In this document: piece by piece, positions 1 to 6,852 of the stretch
Numbering within the stretch: position 1 is the first letter of the stretch
Layout of the letters: each line of letters opens with the position of its first letter
NCBI RefSeq assembly: GCF_030271215.1
Contig: NZ_JASNGB010000096.1
Coordinates: 1-6,852 of the forward strand
Length of the DNA: 6,852 nt
From: Deinococcus rhizophilus
Lineage (GTDB): Bacteria; Deinococcota; Deinococci; Deinococcales; Deinococcaceae
Reading direction: 5' to 3'
Made by a program: the position numbers and the translations under genes
The notes under the pieces: model-generated
Told to the model about the DNA's origin: nothing
The model's input: the letters and a program-made list of their open reading frames with translations, nothing else
The model's database searches: none

Positions 1-719
1 AGCGCGGCCCGGCCTCCGCCCGGCGGCAGCGTCACCCGCCACAGCGCCGCGCCCACGCCCTGCTCGTGGTCCGGCTCGCCCCGCGCCTCGTCGTGCCGGA
101 GGGAGACGCGCTGGGGGAAGGGCTGCGGGGACAGCTCCTCCACGGCAGCGTCGGGGGCGTGCAGCCTCACCCACGTCTCCCGCGTGCCGCGCACCACACA
201 ACGCGTCCCCTCCACCCCGAAGGCCAGCTCCGGCGCCCGCTCGTGCGTGTGGTGCATATCCCGGTCCGCGAAGAAGCCCCCCAGGGTCAGCGTGACGGCC
301 TCCCGCGCCTCCACCTCGTAGAGAAAGACCACCGCGCCCGAGTGCCGGGGCATGAAGGTTCGCCGCCGCACCCGCACGCCGCCGACGAGCTGCTCGCGCT
401 CGGGCAGCAGGTCGCGCAGGGTCACCCCGGTCAGCCACGTCAGGCCGCCGCCCTCGAAGACGTTCGGGGCCAGTTCCAGCGCGTGCAGGCTGACCTCGCC
501 CTGGCCCGTGCTCACCCGCTCCAGCGGCGAGACGAGGTGCTGCCAGCGGCCCACCGGGGGCTGGTGGCTGACCGCCAGCCCCGAGTAGCAGCGGGTAGGC
601 ACCCCGGCGAGGCTGCTCAGCGCGAAACCGCCCAGCCCGTCGCTGAGCAGCACTTCGAGGTCGGGGTCGCGGGCCTGAAGGGGACCATAAGACCGGAGGG
701 CAGCGGGTGAGGAGGACAT
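1..719 (-). CDS. Glycogen debranching enzyme (amylo-alpha-1,6-glucosidase family), 5' part only
   Basis: The minus strand is open from an ATG at 719 to the left edge, giving 239 codons of an unfinished protein. Residues 24-48 read LLSDGLGGFALSSLAGVPTR followed by CYSGL, the signature of the N-terminal domain of bacterial and archaeal-type debranching enzymes (family consensus near NGLGGYASGTVAGVNTRRYHGL). The rest of the visible part is the beta-rich N-terminal domain; the C-terminal alpha/alpha-barrel that would hydrolyse alpha-1,6 branch points of glycogen lies outside the window. No signal peptide is seen, consistent with a cytoplasmic enzyme. A second in-frame ATG lies four codons upstream at 731; neither start has a strong ribosome binding site, so the start is uncertain. 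The gene is divergent from infC. The family call is firm; the exact substrate is inferred. Confidence 0.85.
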   Translation of the reverse strand, partial: MSSSPAALRSYGPLQARDPDLEVLLSDGLGGFALSSLAGVPTRCYSGLAVSHQPPVGRWQHLVSPLERVSTGQGEVSLHALELAPNVFEGGGLTWLTGVTLRDLLPEREQLVGGVRVRRRTFMPRHSGAVVFLYEVEAREAVTLTLGGFFADRDMHHTHERAPELAFGVEGTRCVVRGTRETWVRLHAPDAAVEELSPQPFPQRVSLRHDEARGEPDHEQGVGAALWRVTLPPGGGRAA

Positions 720-751
720 GGGCCTCAGCATGCCGGGCGCGGGGGGGCGCG

Positions 752-760
752 TGGTAAACT
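752..760 (+). promoter_or_regulatory. infC promoter, extended -10
   Basis: TGGTAAACT is an extended -10 element (TG-n-TAAACT, hexamer at 755-760). No convincing -35 is visible, as expected for extended -10 promoters. Transcription would begin near 767 and give a leader of about 65-70 bases before infC. The hexamer lies inside the open frame upstream of infC, which argues against any start before it. Confidence 0.55.
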
Positions 761-824
761 GCCTTGTCCCGCCAGAACTCCGGTGGACGACAGCCGCCTT
801 CCAGCCAGCGTGCAGGAGGCGTGC

Positions 825-833
825 GGAGGTGAT
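825..833 (+). promoter_or_regulatory. infC Shine-Dalgarno sequence that decides the start
   Basis: GGAGGTGAT is nine bases complementary to the conserved 3' end of 16S rRNA (AUCACCUCC). Its GGAGG core ends at 829. The ATG at 832 falls inside this pairing region and is only two bases from the core, too close to use it. The ATA at 838 is eight bases away, the normal distance. A second AGGAGG at 814-819 is nine bases before GTG 829 and twelve before ATG 832, so those starts are not fully excluded. Confidence 0.6.
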
Positions 834-837
834 GAAA

Positions 838-1458
<621 letters not shown>

Positions 1459-1472
1459 CCTTTTCCAGCCTT

Positions 1473-1504
1473 CCAGCGGCCTGCCTCCCGGGGTGGGCCG
1501 CTGG
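1473..1504 (+). terminator. Hairpin after infC, possible terminator
   Basis: A perfect 9-bp inverted repeat (CCAGCGGCC at 1473-1481, GGCCGCTGG at 1496-1504) with a 14-base loop starts 15 bases after the infC stop. The following CCTGTTGT is only weakly T-rich, so it may slow polymerase or stabilise the 3' end rather than terminate efficiently. Confidence 0.45.
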
Positions 1505-1604
1505 CCTGTTGTGGGCGGTGTGGTGGGTGGGGGCAGAGAGTAGGCGGTGCAGCCTGCCCTGACTGGTTGAAGCCCGGTCCACCTTCTGCCCGCGCCCGAG
1601 CGGC

Positions 1605-1610
1605 TAGGCT
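1605..1610 (+). promoter_or_regulatory. Leaderless -10 element of the glutaredoxin gene
   Basis: TAGGCT fits TANNNT and is followed by exactly seven bases and then the ATG at 1618, so transcription should begin at or within a base or two of the start codon. This is the arrangement known for leaderless genes in Deinococcus. No Shine-Dalgarno sequence precedes the ATG, which agrees. Confidence 0.6.
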
Positions 1611-1616
1611 GCGGCC

Positions 1617-1863
<247 letters not shown>

Positions 1864-1893
1864 CGCCGGCCCTGGGTGACAGGGAGAGGGGTC

Positions 1894-1915
1894 GGCATGG
1901 CCACGGCATGGCCAC
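1894..1915 (+). repeat. 11-bp perfect tandem duplication
   Basis: GGCATGGCCAC occurs twice head to tail (1894-1904, 1905-1915) between the glutaredoxin gene and the thrS promoter, about 35 bases upstream of the -35 element. It may be a replication-slippage duplication or a paired binding site. Confidence 0.7.
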
Positions 1916-1946
1916 CTCCCCTGCTTCGTTCCCCAGCCGCATGCGG

Positions 1947-1976
1947 TTGCCCCCGCCCCGCCTCGCCCGCTATCCT
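1947..1976 (+). promoter_or_regulatory. Promoter of the thrS leader
   Basis: TTGCCC (1947-1952) and TATCCT (1971-1976) are separated by 18 bases. The -10 is followed by seven bases and then an ATG at 1984, so the transcript would begin close to that ATG. This gives a 5' leader of about 190 bases before thrS. Confidence 0.6.
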
Positions 1977-1983
1977 GCTTCCC

Positions 1984-2082
1984 ATGAGCCTCCTTGCCCA
2001 TCACTCCGGTCTGGTGATGAGGGCGGGAGCGTCCCGGCGACAGCCGATGCCCGGTCAGGTCACGCGAACTTCCTGCGCCTGA
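1984..2082 (+). CDS. Putative leaderless 32-residue leader peptide of thrS
   Basis: This small open frame begins MSLLAHHSGL and ends VTRTSCA before a TGA at 2080-2082. It has no database-recognisable domain that I know of. The case for translation is positional. The ATG sits seven bases after a TATCCT -10 element, the same spacing as in the leaderless glutaredoxin gene, and the stop codon falls inside the 5' arm of the terminator hairpin upstream of thrS. Two Thr codons (ACG 2062-2064, ACT 2068-2070) lie close before the stop. A ribosome held at the second one would be expected to cover much of the terminator's 5' arm and favour read-through into thrS. Two Thr codons is few for a classical attenuator peptide. 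It could also be a constitutive element that couples general translation to thrS expression, or an untranslated leader. Confidence 0.45.
   Translation: MSLLAHHSGLVMRAGASRRQPMPGQVTRTSCA
1999..2036 (+). promoter_or_regulatory. Two small hairpins in the thrS leader
   Basis: CATCAC (1999-2004) pairs perfectly with GTGATG (2014-2019), and CGGGA (2024-2028) pairs with TCCCG (2032-2036). They occupy the first half of the leader, within the leader-peptide frame. They may act as pause hairpins. No T-box consensus (GGGTGGNACCGCG) is present in the leader, so this is not a T-box riboswitch. Confidence 0.4.
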
Positions 2083-2110
2083 AAGCCCCTCAGCGGCTCT
2101 CAGGCGTTTT
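2076..2110 (+). terminator. Intrinsic terminator (attenuator) in the thrS leader
   Basis: CGCCTGA (2076-2082) pairs with TCAGGCG (2100-2106). Inside it, AGCC (2084-2087) pairs with GGCT (2095-2098) across one A/C mismatch, with a loop at 2088-2094 and TTTT immediately after (2107-2110). It lies 65 bases before thrS and downstream of the leader promoter, where it can only act on thrS transcripts. TCAGG at 2055-2059 could pair with CCTGA (2078-2082) as a weak competing antiterminator. Confidence 0.7.
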
Positions 2111-2175
2111 GCTGGATCACGCGGCCAGACCGGGTCTTTTCTTGCCTTTTGCCAGGCCTTTCTGAAGGAGTTTCC

Positions 2176-4125
<1,950 letters not shown>

Positions 4126-4257
4126 TACGGACTCCGATGGAGTCGCCTACGAAGTGATTCCATCCGAGCGGAGGCGAGAAGGAGAAAGGGCGGGTTCCGG
4201 GAGATGGATGGACTTCCGGTGGTGTTCCGGAAGTCAAGGAATTGGACGGAATCCGTA
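4126..4257. mobile_element. MITE-like palindromic element at the thrS stop codon
   Basis: The ends form an inverted repeat: ATACGGACTCCG at 4125-4136 matches the complement of CGGAATCCGTAT at 4247-4258 at 11 of 12 positions. Taken as TACGG...CCGTA, the 132-bp element is flanked by a 3-bp repeat TGA (4123-4125 and 4258-4260), and the left copy is the thrS stop codon itself. A TA duplication is an equally valid reading. Internal hairpins are GACTCC/GGAGTC (4130-4144), CGCCT/AGGCG (4144-4148 with 4172-4176) and GACTTCCGG/CCGGAAGTC (4211-4235, 7-base loop). No coding potential is apparent. It resembles the small non-coding, highly structured repeats known in Deinococcus genomes; family membership is inferred. 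Confidence 0.65.
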
Positions 4258-4282
4258 TGAGTTCCCTGAGTTCAACCAGTCT

Positions 4283-4311
4283 TGGCCGTCCCCGGTGGGT
4301 GGGGACGGCCA
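4283..4311 (+). terminator. Strong GC hairpin, probable thrS terminator displaced by the MITE-like element
   Basis: An 11-bp perfect stem (4283-4293 with 4301-4311, core GGCCGTCCCC/GGGGACGGCC) closes a 7-base loop. The following ACTTGCC is poor in T, so efficiency is uncertain. It lies between thrS and the lipase promoter. If the element at 4126-4257 is removed, the hairpin sits about 25 bases after the thrS stop, the usual place for its terminator. Confidence 0.5.
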
Positions 4312-4328
4312 CTTGCCATACCGCCGCC

Positions 4329-4357
4329 TTGAATCCGGTGCCCGTGGCCGCTACGCT
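4329..4357 (+). promoter_or_regulatory. Lipase promoter
   Basis: TTGAAT (4329-4334) and TACGCT (4352-4357) are separated by 17 bases, a good match to a housekeeping sigma factor promoter. Transcription would begin near 4364 and give a leader of about 37 bases that contains the AAGGAG ribosome binding site (4389-4394). Confidence 0.6.
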
Positions 4358-4400
4358 GGACCATCTTCAAAATTCAGCGCAGTCCTGCAAGGAGTGGTGG

Positions 4401-5120
4401 ATGATCCGATTCTGGAAGGTGGCGGCCCTGATGGCCGGTTCGGCGGCGTTGCTCACGGCATGTGGGGGCACAGCCCCGCCCAGCACTGCGGCAGGCTTGC
4501 AGGCCCAGGCCCGCAAGGCTCCGGCCCCCGCGCCCACGCGGGATCCCATCCTGTTCGTCCACGGCTACAACTCCAGCGGCTCGGTCTGGACCACGATGGT
4601 CGGGAGCTTCAAGCGCGACGGCTGGACCGACGCGGGGCTGTTCGCCTGGAGCTACGACACCCGGCAGTCCAACGCGATCACGGCCGACCTGATCCGGCAG
4701 AAGGTAGACGAGATTCTGGCACAGACCGGGGCGGCCCGCGTCGACGTGATCACCCACTCGATGGGCGGGCTGTCCTCGCGCTACTACCTCAAGAACCTCG
4801 GCGGCGACGCGAAGGTGGACGCCTGGGTCTCGCTGGGCGGGCCCAACCACGGCACCGATTTCGCCCTGGCCTGTTTCGACGCCTCCTGCGTGGAGATGCG
4901 CCAGGGGTCCAGCTTCCTGACGGCCCTGAACAGCACCGACGAGACCCCCGGCGTCTCCCGCTACGGTACCTGGTGGTCGCCCTGCGACGAGATCATCAAC
5001 CCCGACCGGAGCGTGCTCCTGAGCGGCGCGGCAAACACCCAGACCGCCTGCCTGACCCACAGCCAGCTGTACCAGAGCAGCACGGTCTATGCCGGGGTGC
5101 GCGACTTCGTGAACCGTTGA
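4401..5120 (+). CDS. Lipoprotein triacylglycerol lipase / carboxylesterase, alpha/beta hydrolase
   Basis: The 239-residue protein is a predicted secreted lipase or esterase anchored by lipid. It starts with a lipoprotein signal peptide whose lipobox is LTAC (Cys21), followed by an Ala/Pro-rich linker to about residue 46. The alpha/beta-hydrolase core follows: HGYNSSG (54-60, oxyanion region), THSMGG (118-123) with nucleophile Ser120, and probable catalytic Asp196 (in SPCDEI) and His220 (in CLTHSQ). Four cysteines after the lipobox (158, 163, 195, 217) could form two disulfides, fitting an extracytoplasmic site. The small size and motif order resemble class 2 lipases (LipA of Bacillus, actinobacterial lipases). 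The start at 4401 is chosen for AAGGAG six bases upstream and for the signal peptide; longer in-frame starts would precede the promoter. Substrate chain length is not predictable. The gene converges with a phosphodiesterase gene 9 bp away. Confidence 0.88.
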   Translation: MIRFWKVAALMAGSAALLTACGGTAPPSTAAGLQAQARKAPAPAPTRDPILFVHGYNSSGSVWTTMVGSFKRDGWTDAGLFAWSYDTRQSNAITADLIRQKVDEILAQTGAARVDVITHSMGGLSSRYYLKNLGGDAKVDAWVSLGGPNHGTDFALACFDASCVEMRQGSSFLTALNSTDETPGVSRYGTWWSPCDEIINPDRSVLLSGAANTQTACLTHSQLYQSSTVYAGVRDFVNR

Positions 5121-5133
5121 GGCCACGGTTTAC
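5109..5133. terminator. Shared hairpin at the convergent lipase/phosphodiesterase 3' ends
   Basis: GTGAACCGT (5109-5117) pairs with ACGGTTTAC (5125-5133), nine pairs including one G-T, around a 7-base loop. The lipase stop codon lies at the stem/loop edge and the stop codon of the opposite gene lies in the other arm. There is no strong T-run on either side. It may be a compact bidirectional 3'-end structure or mild terminator. Confidence 0.4.
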
Positions 5134-5999
5134 CGCCGCTGGGCTTCCTCGGCCAGCACCGCCTTCAGCAGGTCGGGCCGGTCGGTGATGATCCCGTCCA
5201 CGCCCATGCGGATCAGGCGGCGCATCTCGGCGGGGTCGTTGGTCGTCCATACCTGCACGGCCACCCCCCGCGCGTGCATGGCCCGCACGAAACCGGGCGT
5301 GACCACCGTGATGTTCCCCGCCCGCACCGGCACCTGCGCGACCCGGCCCGGCAGCGGCGCCAGCCCGGCCAGGCCCACCTTGCCCAGCAGCACGGGCAGA
5401 CGCAATTCGCGCTCGGTCATGCTGGTCACCACCTCGGGGCAGGCGGTGCGGAACTCGTTCAGTGCCCGGTCACTGAAGCTCGCAGCGATCACCCGCCCGG
5501 TGGCCCCGGCGTCCCGCAGCGCCTTGCAAAATGGCGCGGCGATACTCGGCGATTCCTGCTTGAGTTCGATGATCACCGGCAGGTTCGGAAATTCGGTGAG
5601 CACCTCCGAGAGCAGCGCGACCTGCACCCCCTGCCCCCGGTAGGGAAAGGTCTGGCCTCCGTCTGGCGAGAAGGCGTAGCCCGCGTCGGCGGCCCGCACC
5701 TGCGCCAGCGTCAGGTCCGCGATGGGGCCCCGCGTGTCGGTCAGGCGGTCGAGCGTGGCGTCGTGCGAGAGCACCAGTACGCCGTCGCGGGTGGCATGCA
5801 TGTCCATCTCCAGCAGGTCCACGCCCAGTTCGGCGGCGTGTCGGTAGGCGGGCAGCGTGTTGCTGGGGCGCAGGAGTTCGCCGCCTTGGTGCGCGATGTT
5901 GAGGGTGCGGCCCTGGACATAGGGGTTGGCGGGCGGAGTGCTGGCGGCACAGCCGACGAGGAGCGCGGCGATCAACCCGGCAGGCAACAGTCTGGACAT
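5130..5999 (-). CDS. Lipoprotein glycerophosphodiester phosphodiesterase
   Basis: This enzyme family hydrolyses glycerophosphodiesters (deacylated phospholipids) to glycerol-3-phosphate and an alcohol. The 289-residue protein begins with a lipoprotein signal peptide (MSRLLPAGLIAALLVGC, lipobox LVGC, Cys17). The GDPD TIM-barrel follows: IAHQGG at 35-40 with catalytic His37, SNT at 46-48, LEMDMHATRDG at 63-73 with metal ligands Glu64 and Asp66, SHD at 78-80 with catalytic His79, IELK at 144-147, and the C-terminal VWTTND and GVDGIITDRPDLL segments. The usual HR dipeptide at the first motif is HQ here. The start at 5999 is chosen because it gives a clean signal peptide and sits just after a TACAGT -10 element; an in-frame start at 6062 would overlap the tRNA promoter. 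It is transcribed towards the lipase gene, and both products should be exported lipid-anchored hydrolases. Confidence 0.93.
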   Translation of the reverse strand: MSRLLPAGLIAALLVGCAASTPPANPYVQGRTLNIAHQGGELLRPSNTLPAYRHAAELGVDLLEMDMHATRDGVLVLSHDATLDRLTDTRGPIADLTLAQVRAADAGYAFSPDGGQTFPYRGQGVQVALLSEVLTEFPNLPVIIELKQESPSIAAPFCKALRDAGATGRVIAASFSDRALNEFRTACPEVVTSMTERELRLPVLLGKVGLAGLAPLPGRVAQVPVRAGNITVVTPGFVRAMHARGVAVQVWTTNDPAEMRRLIRMGVDGIITDRPDLLKAVLAEEAQRR

Positions 6000-6009
6000 G
6001 GTGCTTCCC

Positions 6010-6015
6010 ACTGTA
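6010..6015 (-). promoter_or_regulatory. -10 element of the phosphodiesterase gene
   Basis: Read on the minus strand, TACAGT fits TANNNT and lies 10 bases before the ATG at 5999, so the mRNA leader would be only about 3-4 bases (nearly leaderless). No Shine-Dalgarno sequence is seen. A poor -35 (TGTAAA) overlaps the -35 of the divergent tRNA promoter at 6034-6039. Confidence 0.45.
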
Positions 6016-6033
6016 GCCTGCGCCGCCGTGCGC

Positions 6034-6062
6034 TTTACAGCTCCGGGGGGCCGTGCTAACAT
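6034..6062 (+). promoter_or_regulatory. Promoter of the tRNA-Cys/tRNA-Val unit
   Basis: TTTACA (6034-6039) and TAACAT (6057-6062) are separated by 17 bases, and TG at 6054-6055 makes it an extended -10. This is the best promoter in the window and fits a stable RNA operon. Transcription would begin near 6069, about 35 bases before tRNA-Cys. Confidence 0.7.
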
Positions 6063-6103
6063 TCCTTCCGCTGGGAGAGAAGTGCCCTCCAGCCCCGCCC
6101 CAA

Positions 6104-6178
<75 letters not shown>

Positions 6179-6214
6179 GATTTTCCCCGCAGCCTCCGCG
6201 CTGCTCCCCGGTAC

Positions 6215-6289
6215 AGACTCGTAGCTCAGGGGTAGAGCACTACATTGACACTGTAGGGGTCAGGAGTTCAAATCTCCTCGAGTCTACCA
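6215..6289 (+). tRNA. tRNA-Val (anticodon GAC)
   Basis: The 75-base cloverleaf has acceptor arms AGACTCG (6215-6221) and CGAGTCT (6279-6285), anticodon stem CTACA/TGTAG (6240-6244, 6252-6256) with anticodon GAC at 6247-6249, T-stem AGGAG/CTCCT around TTCAAAT, discriminator A (6286) and encoded CCA (6287-6289). The first pair is A1-U72 rather than the more usual G1-C72. It is co-transcribed with tRNA-Cys and followed by a terminator. Confidence 0.96.
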
Positions 6290-6295
6290 ACACGG

Positions 6296-6318
6296 CTCCC
6301 GCTCAGGCGGGGGTTTTT
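6296..6318 (+). terminator. Intrinsic terminator of the tRNA unit
   Basis: CTCCCGC (6296-6302) pairs with GCGGGGG (6307-6313) around TCAG, followed by TTTTT (6314-6318). It begins seven bases after the CCA end of tRNA-Val. Confidence 0.85.
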
Positions 6319-6334
6319 CCTTTTGGGAGGACAA

Positions 6335-6367
6335 GACGAAACCCCCGGTACCTGTCCGGGGGTCGTC
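6335..6367 (-). terminator. Intrinsic terminator of the maltose-type permease gene
   Basis: An 8-bp perfect stem (ACCCCCGG 6341-6348, CCGGGGGT 6356-6363) is extended by GACG/CGTC past a two-base bulge. Read on the minus strand it is followed by TTTCGTCTTG, and it lies just after the permease stop at 6384. It faces the tRNA terminator. Confidence 0.65.
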
Positions 6368-6383
6368 CTGTACGTGCAGGTGC

Positions 6384-6695
<312 letters not shown>

Positions 6696-6724
6696 CTCTC
6701 TAGGGGTCAAAAGTCAGATGGAGG

Positions 6725-6852
<128 letters not shown>

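Noticed and set aside
66..710. A 214-codon plus-strand open frame at the left end
   Set aside because: It is antisense to the debranching enzyme domain, which has clear family motifs on the minus strand. The plus-strand translation is His/Pro/Arg-rich, with no recognisable motif, as expected of a high-GC shadow frame.
718..831. A longer infC beginning at ATG 718
   Set aside because: The extended -10 promoter (752-760) lies inside it, the extra residues have no IF3 similarity, and the strong Shine-Dalgarno sequence is at 825-833.
1513..1533. G-rich run that might form a G-quadruplex upstream of the glutaredoxin gene
   Set aside because: Only three separate runs of three or more G are present. 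A two-tier structure is possible but is weak evidence in GC-rich DNA.
1876..1983. An upstream extension of the thrS leader frame starting at 1876
   Set aside because: The promoter at 1947-1976 is inside this extension, so the likely transcript begins only at about 1983.
2127..2140. Second small hairpin (AGAC/GTCT) followed by T-rich sequence in the thrS leader
   Set aside because: A 4-bp stem with a 3-base loop is too weak to call a terminator, although the T-rich tract after it is real.
1984..2175. A T-box riboswitch before thrS
   Set aside because: The conserved T-box sequence and the expected antiterminator are absent, and the leader of about 190 bases has no recognisable Stem I with a Thr specifier loop.
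6000..6062. A longer phosphodiesterase starting at 6062
   Set aside because: It would overlap the tRNA promoter and would bury the signal peptide behind about 21 charged residues; the start at 5999 gives a clean lipoprotein signal.

Overview
The window looks like a chromosomal segment from a Deinococcus species. The evidence is high GC content, an infC and a thrS reading like the Deinococcus-Thermus orthologues, several promoters of the TANNNT type that Deinococcus uses for leaderless mRNAs, and a transposase whose N-terminus resembles Deinococcus IS4-family elements. The assignment is from memory of these families; no search was run.

Layout: (1) 1-719, minus strand, the 5' part of a glycogen-debranching (amylo-alpha-1,6-glucosidase type) gene that runs off the left edge. 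(2) 752-1458, plus strand, a promoter and infC (translation initiation factor IF3), which very probably starts on a rare AUA codon. (3) 1605-1863, a leaderless glutaredoxin-like gene. (4) 1947-2175, a promoter, a leaderless 32-residue leader peptide and an intrinsic terminator, which together look like a transcription attenuator. (5) 2176-4125, thrS. (6) 4122-4261, a 132-bp MITE-like palindromic element abutting the thrS stop codon, followed by a strong GC hairpin that may be the older thrS terminator. (7) 4329-5120, a promoter and a lipoprotein lipase. (8) 5130-5999, minus strand, a lipoprotein glycerophosphodiester phosphodiesterase, convergent with the lipase across a 9-bp gap. (9) 6034-6318, a promoter, tRNA-Cys(GCA), tRNA-Val(GAC) and a terminator. 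(10) 6384 to about 6696, minus strand, the 3' end of a MalG-type sugar ABC permease gene cut by an insertion sequence. (11) About 6696-6852, the left end of that IS with the first 31 codons of its transposase.

The right-hand translation block (infC, thrS, tRNA-Cys, tRNA-Val) is housekeeping. Its interest lies in regulation: a non-canonical IF3 start that suits IF3 autocontrol, and a thrS leader that appears to couple leader-peptide translation to termination. The lipase and phosphodiesterase are both predicted lipoproteins and together could degrade glycerolipids outside the cytoplasm. The truncated malG and the partial debranching gene both concern alpha-glucan or maltodextrin use, but they are about 6 kb apart and nothing here shows that they are linked. 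I see no CRISPR array, prophage, toxin-antitoxin pair or defence operon.
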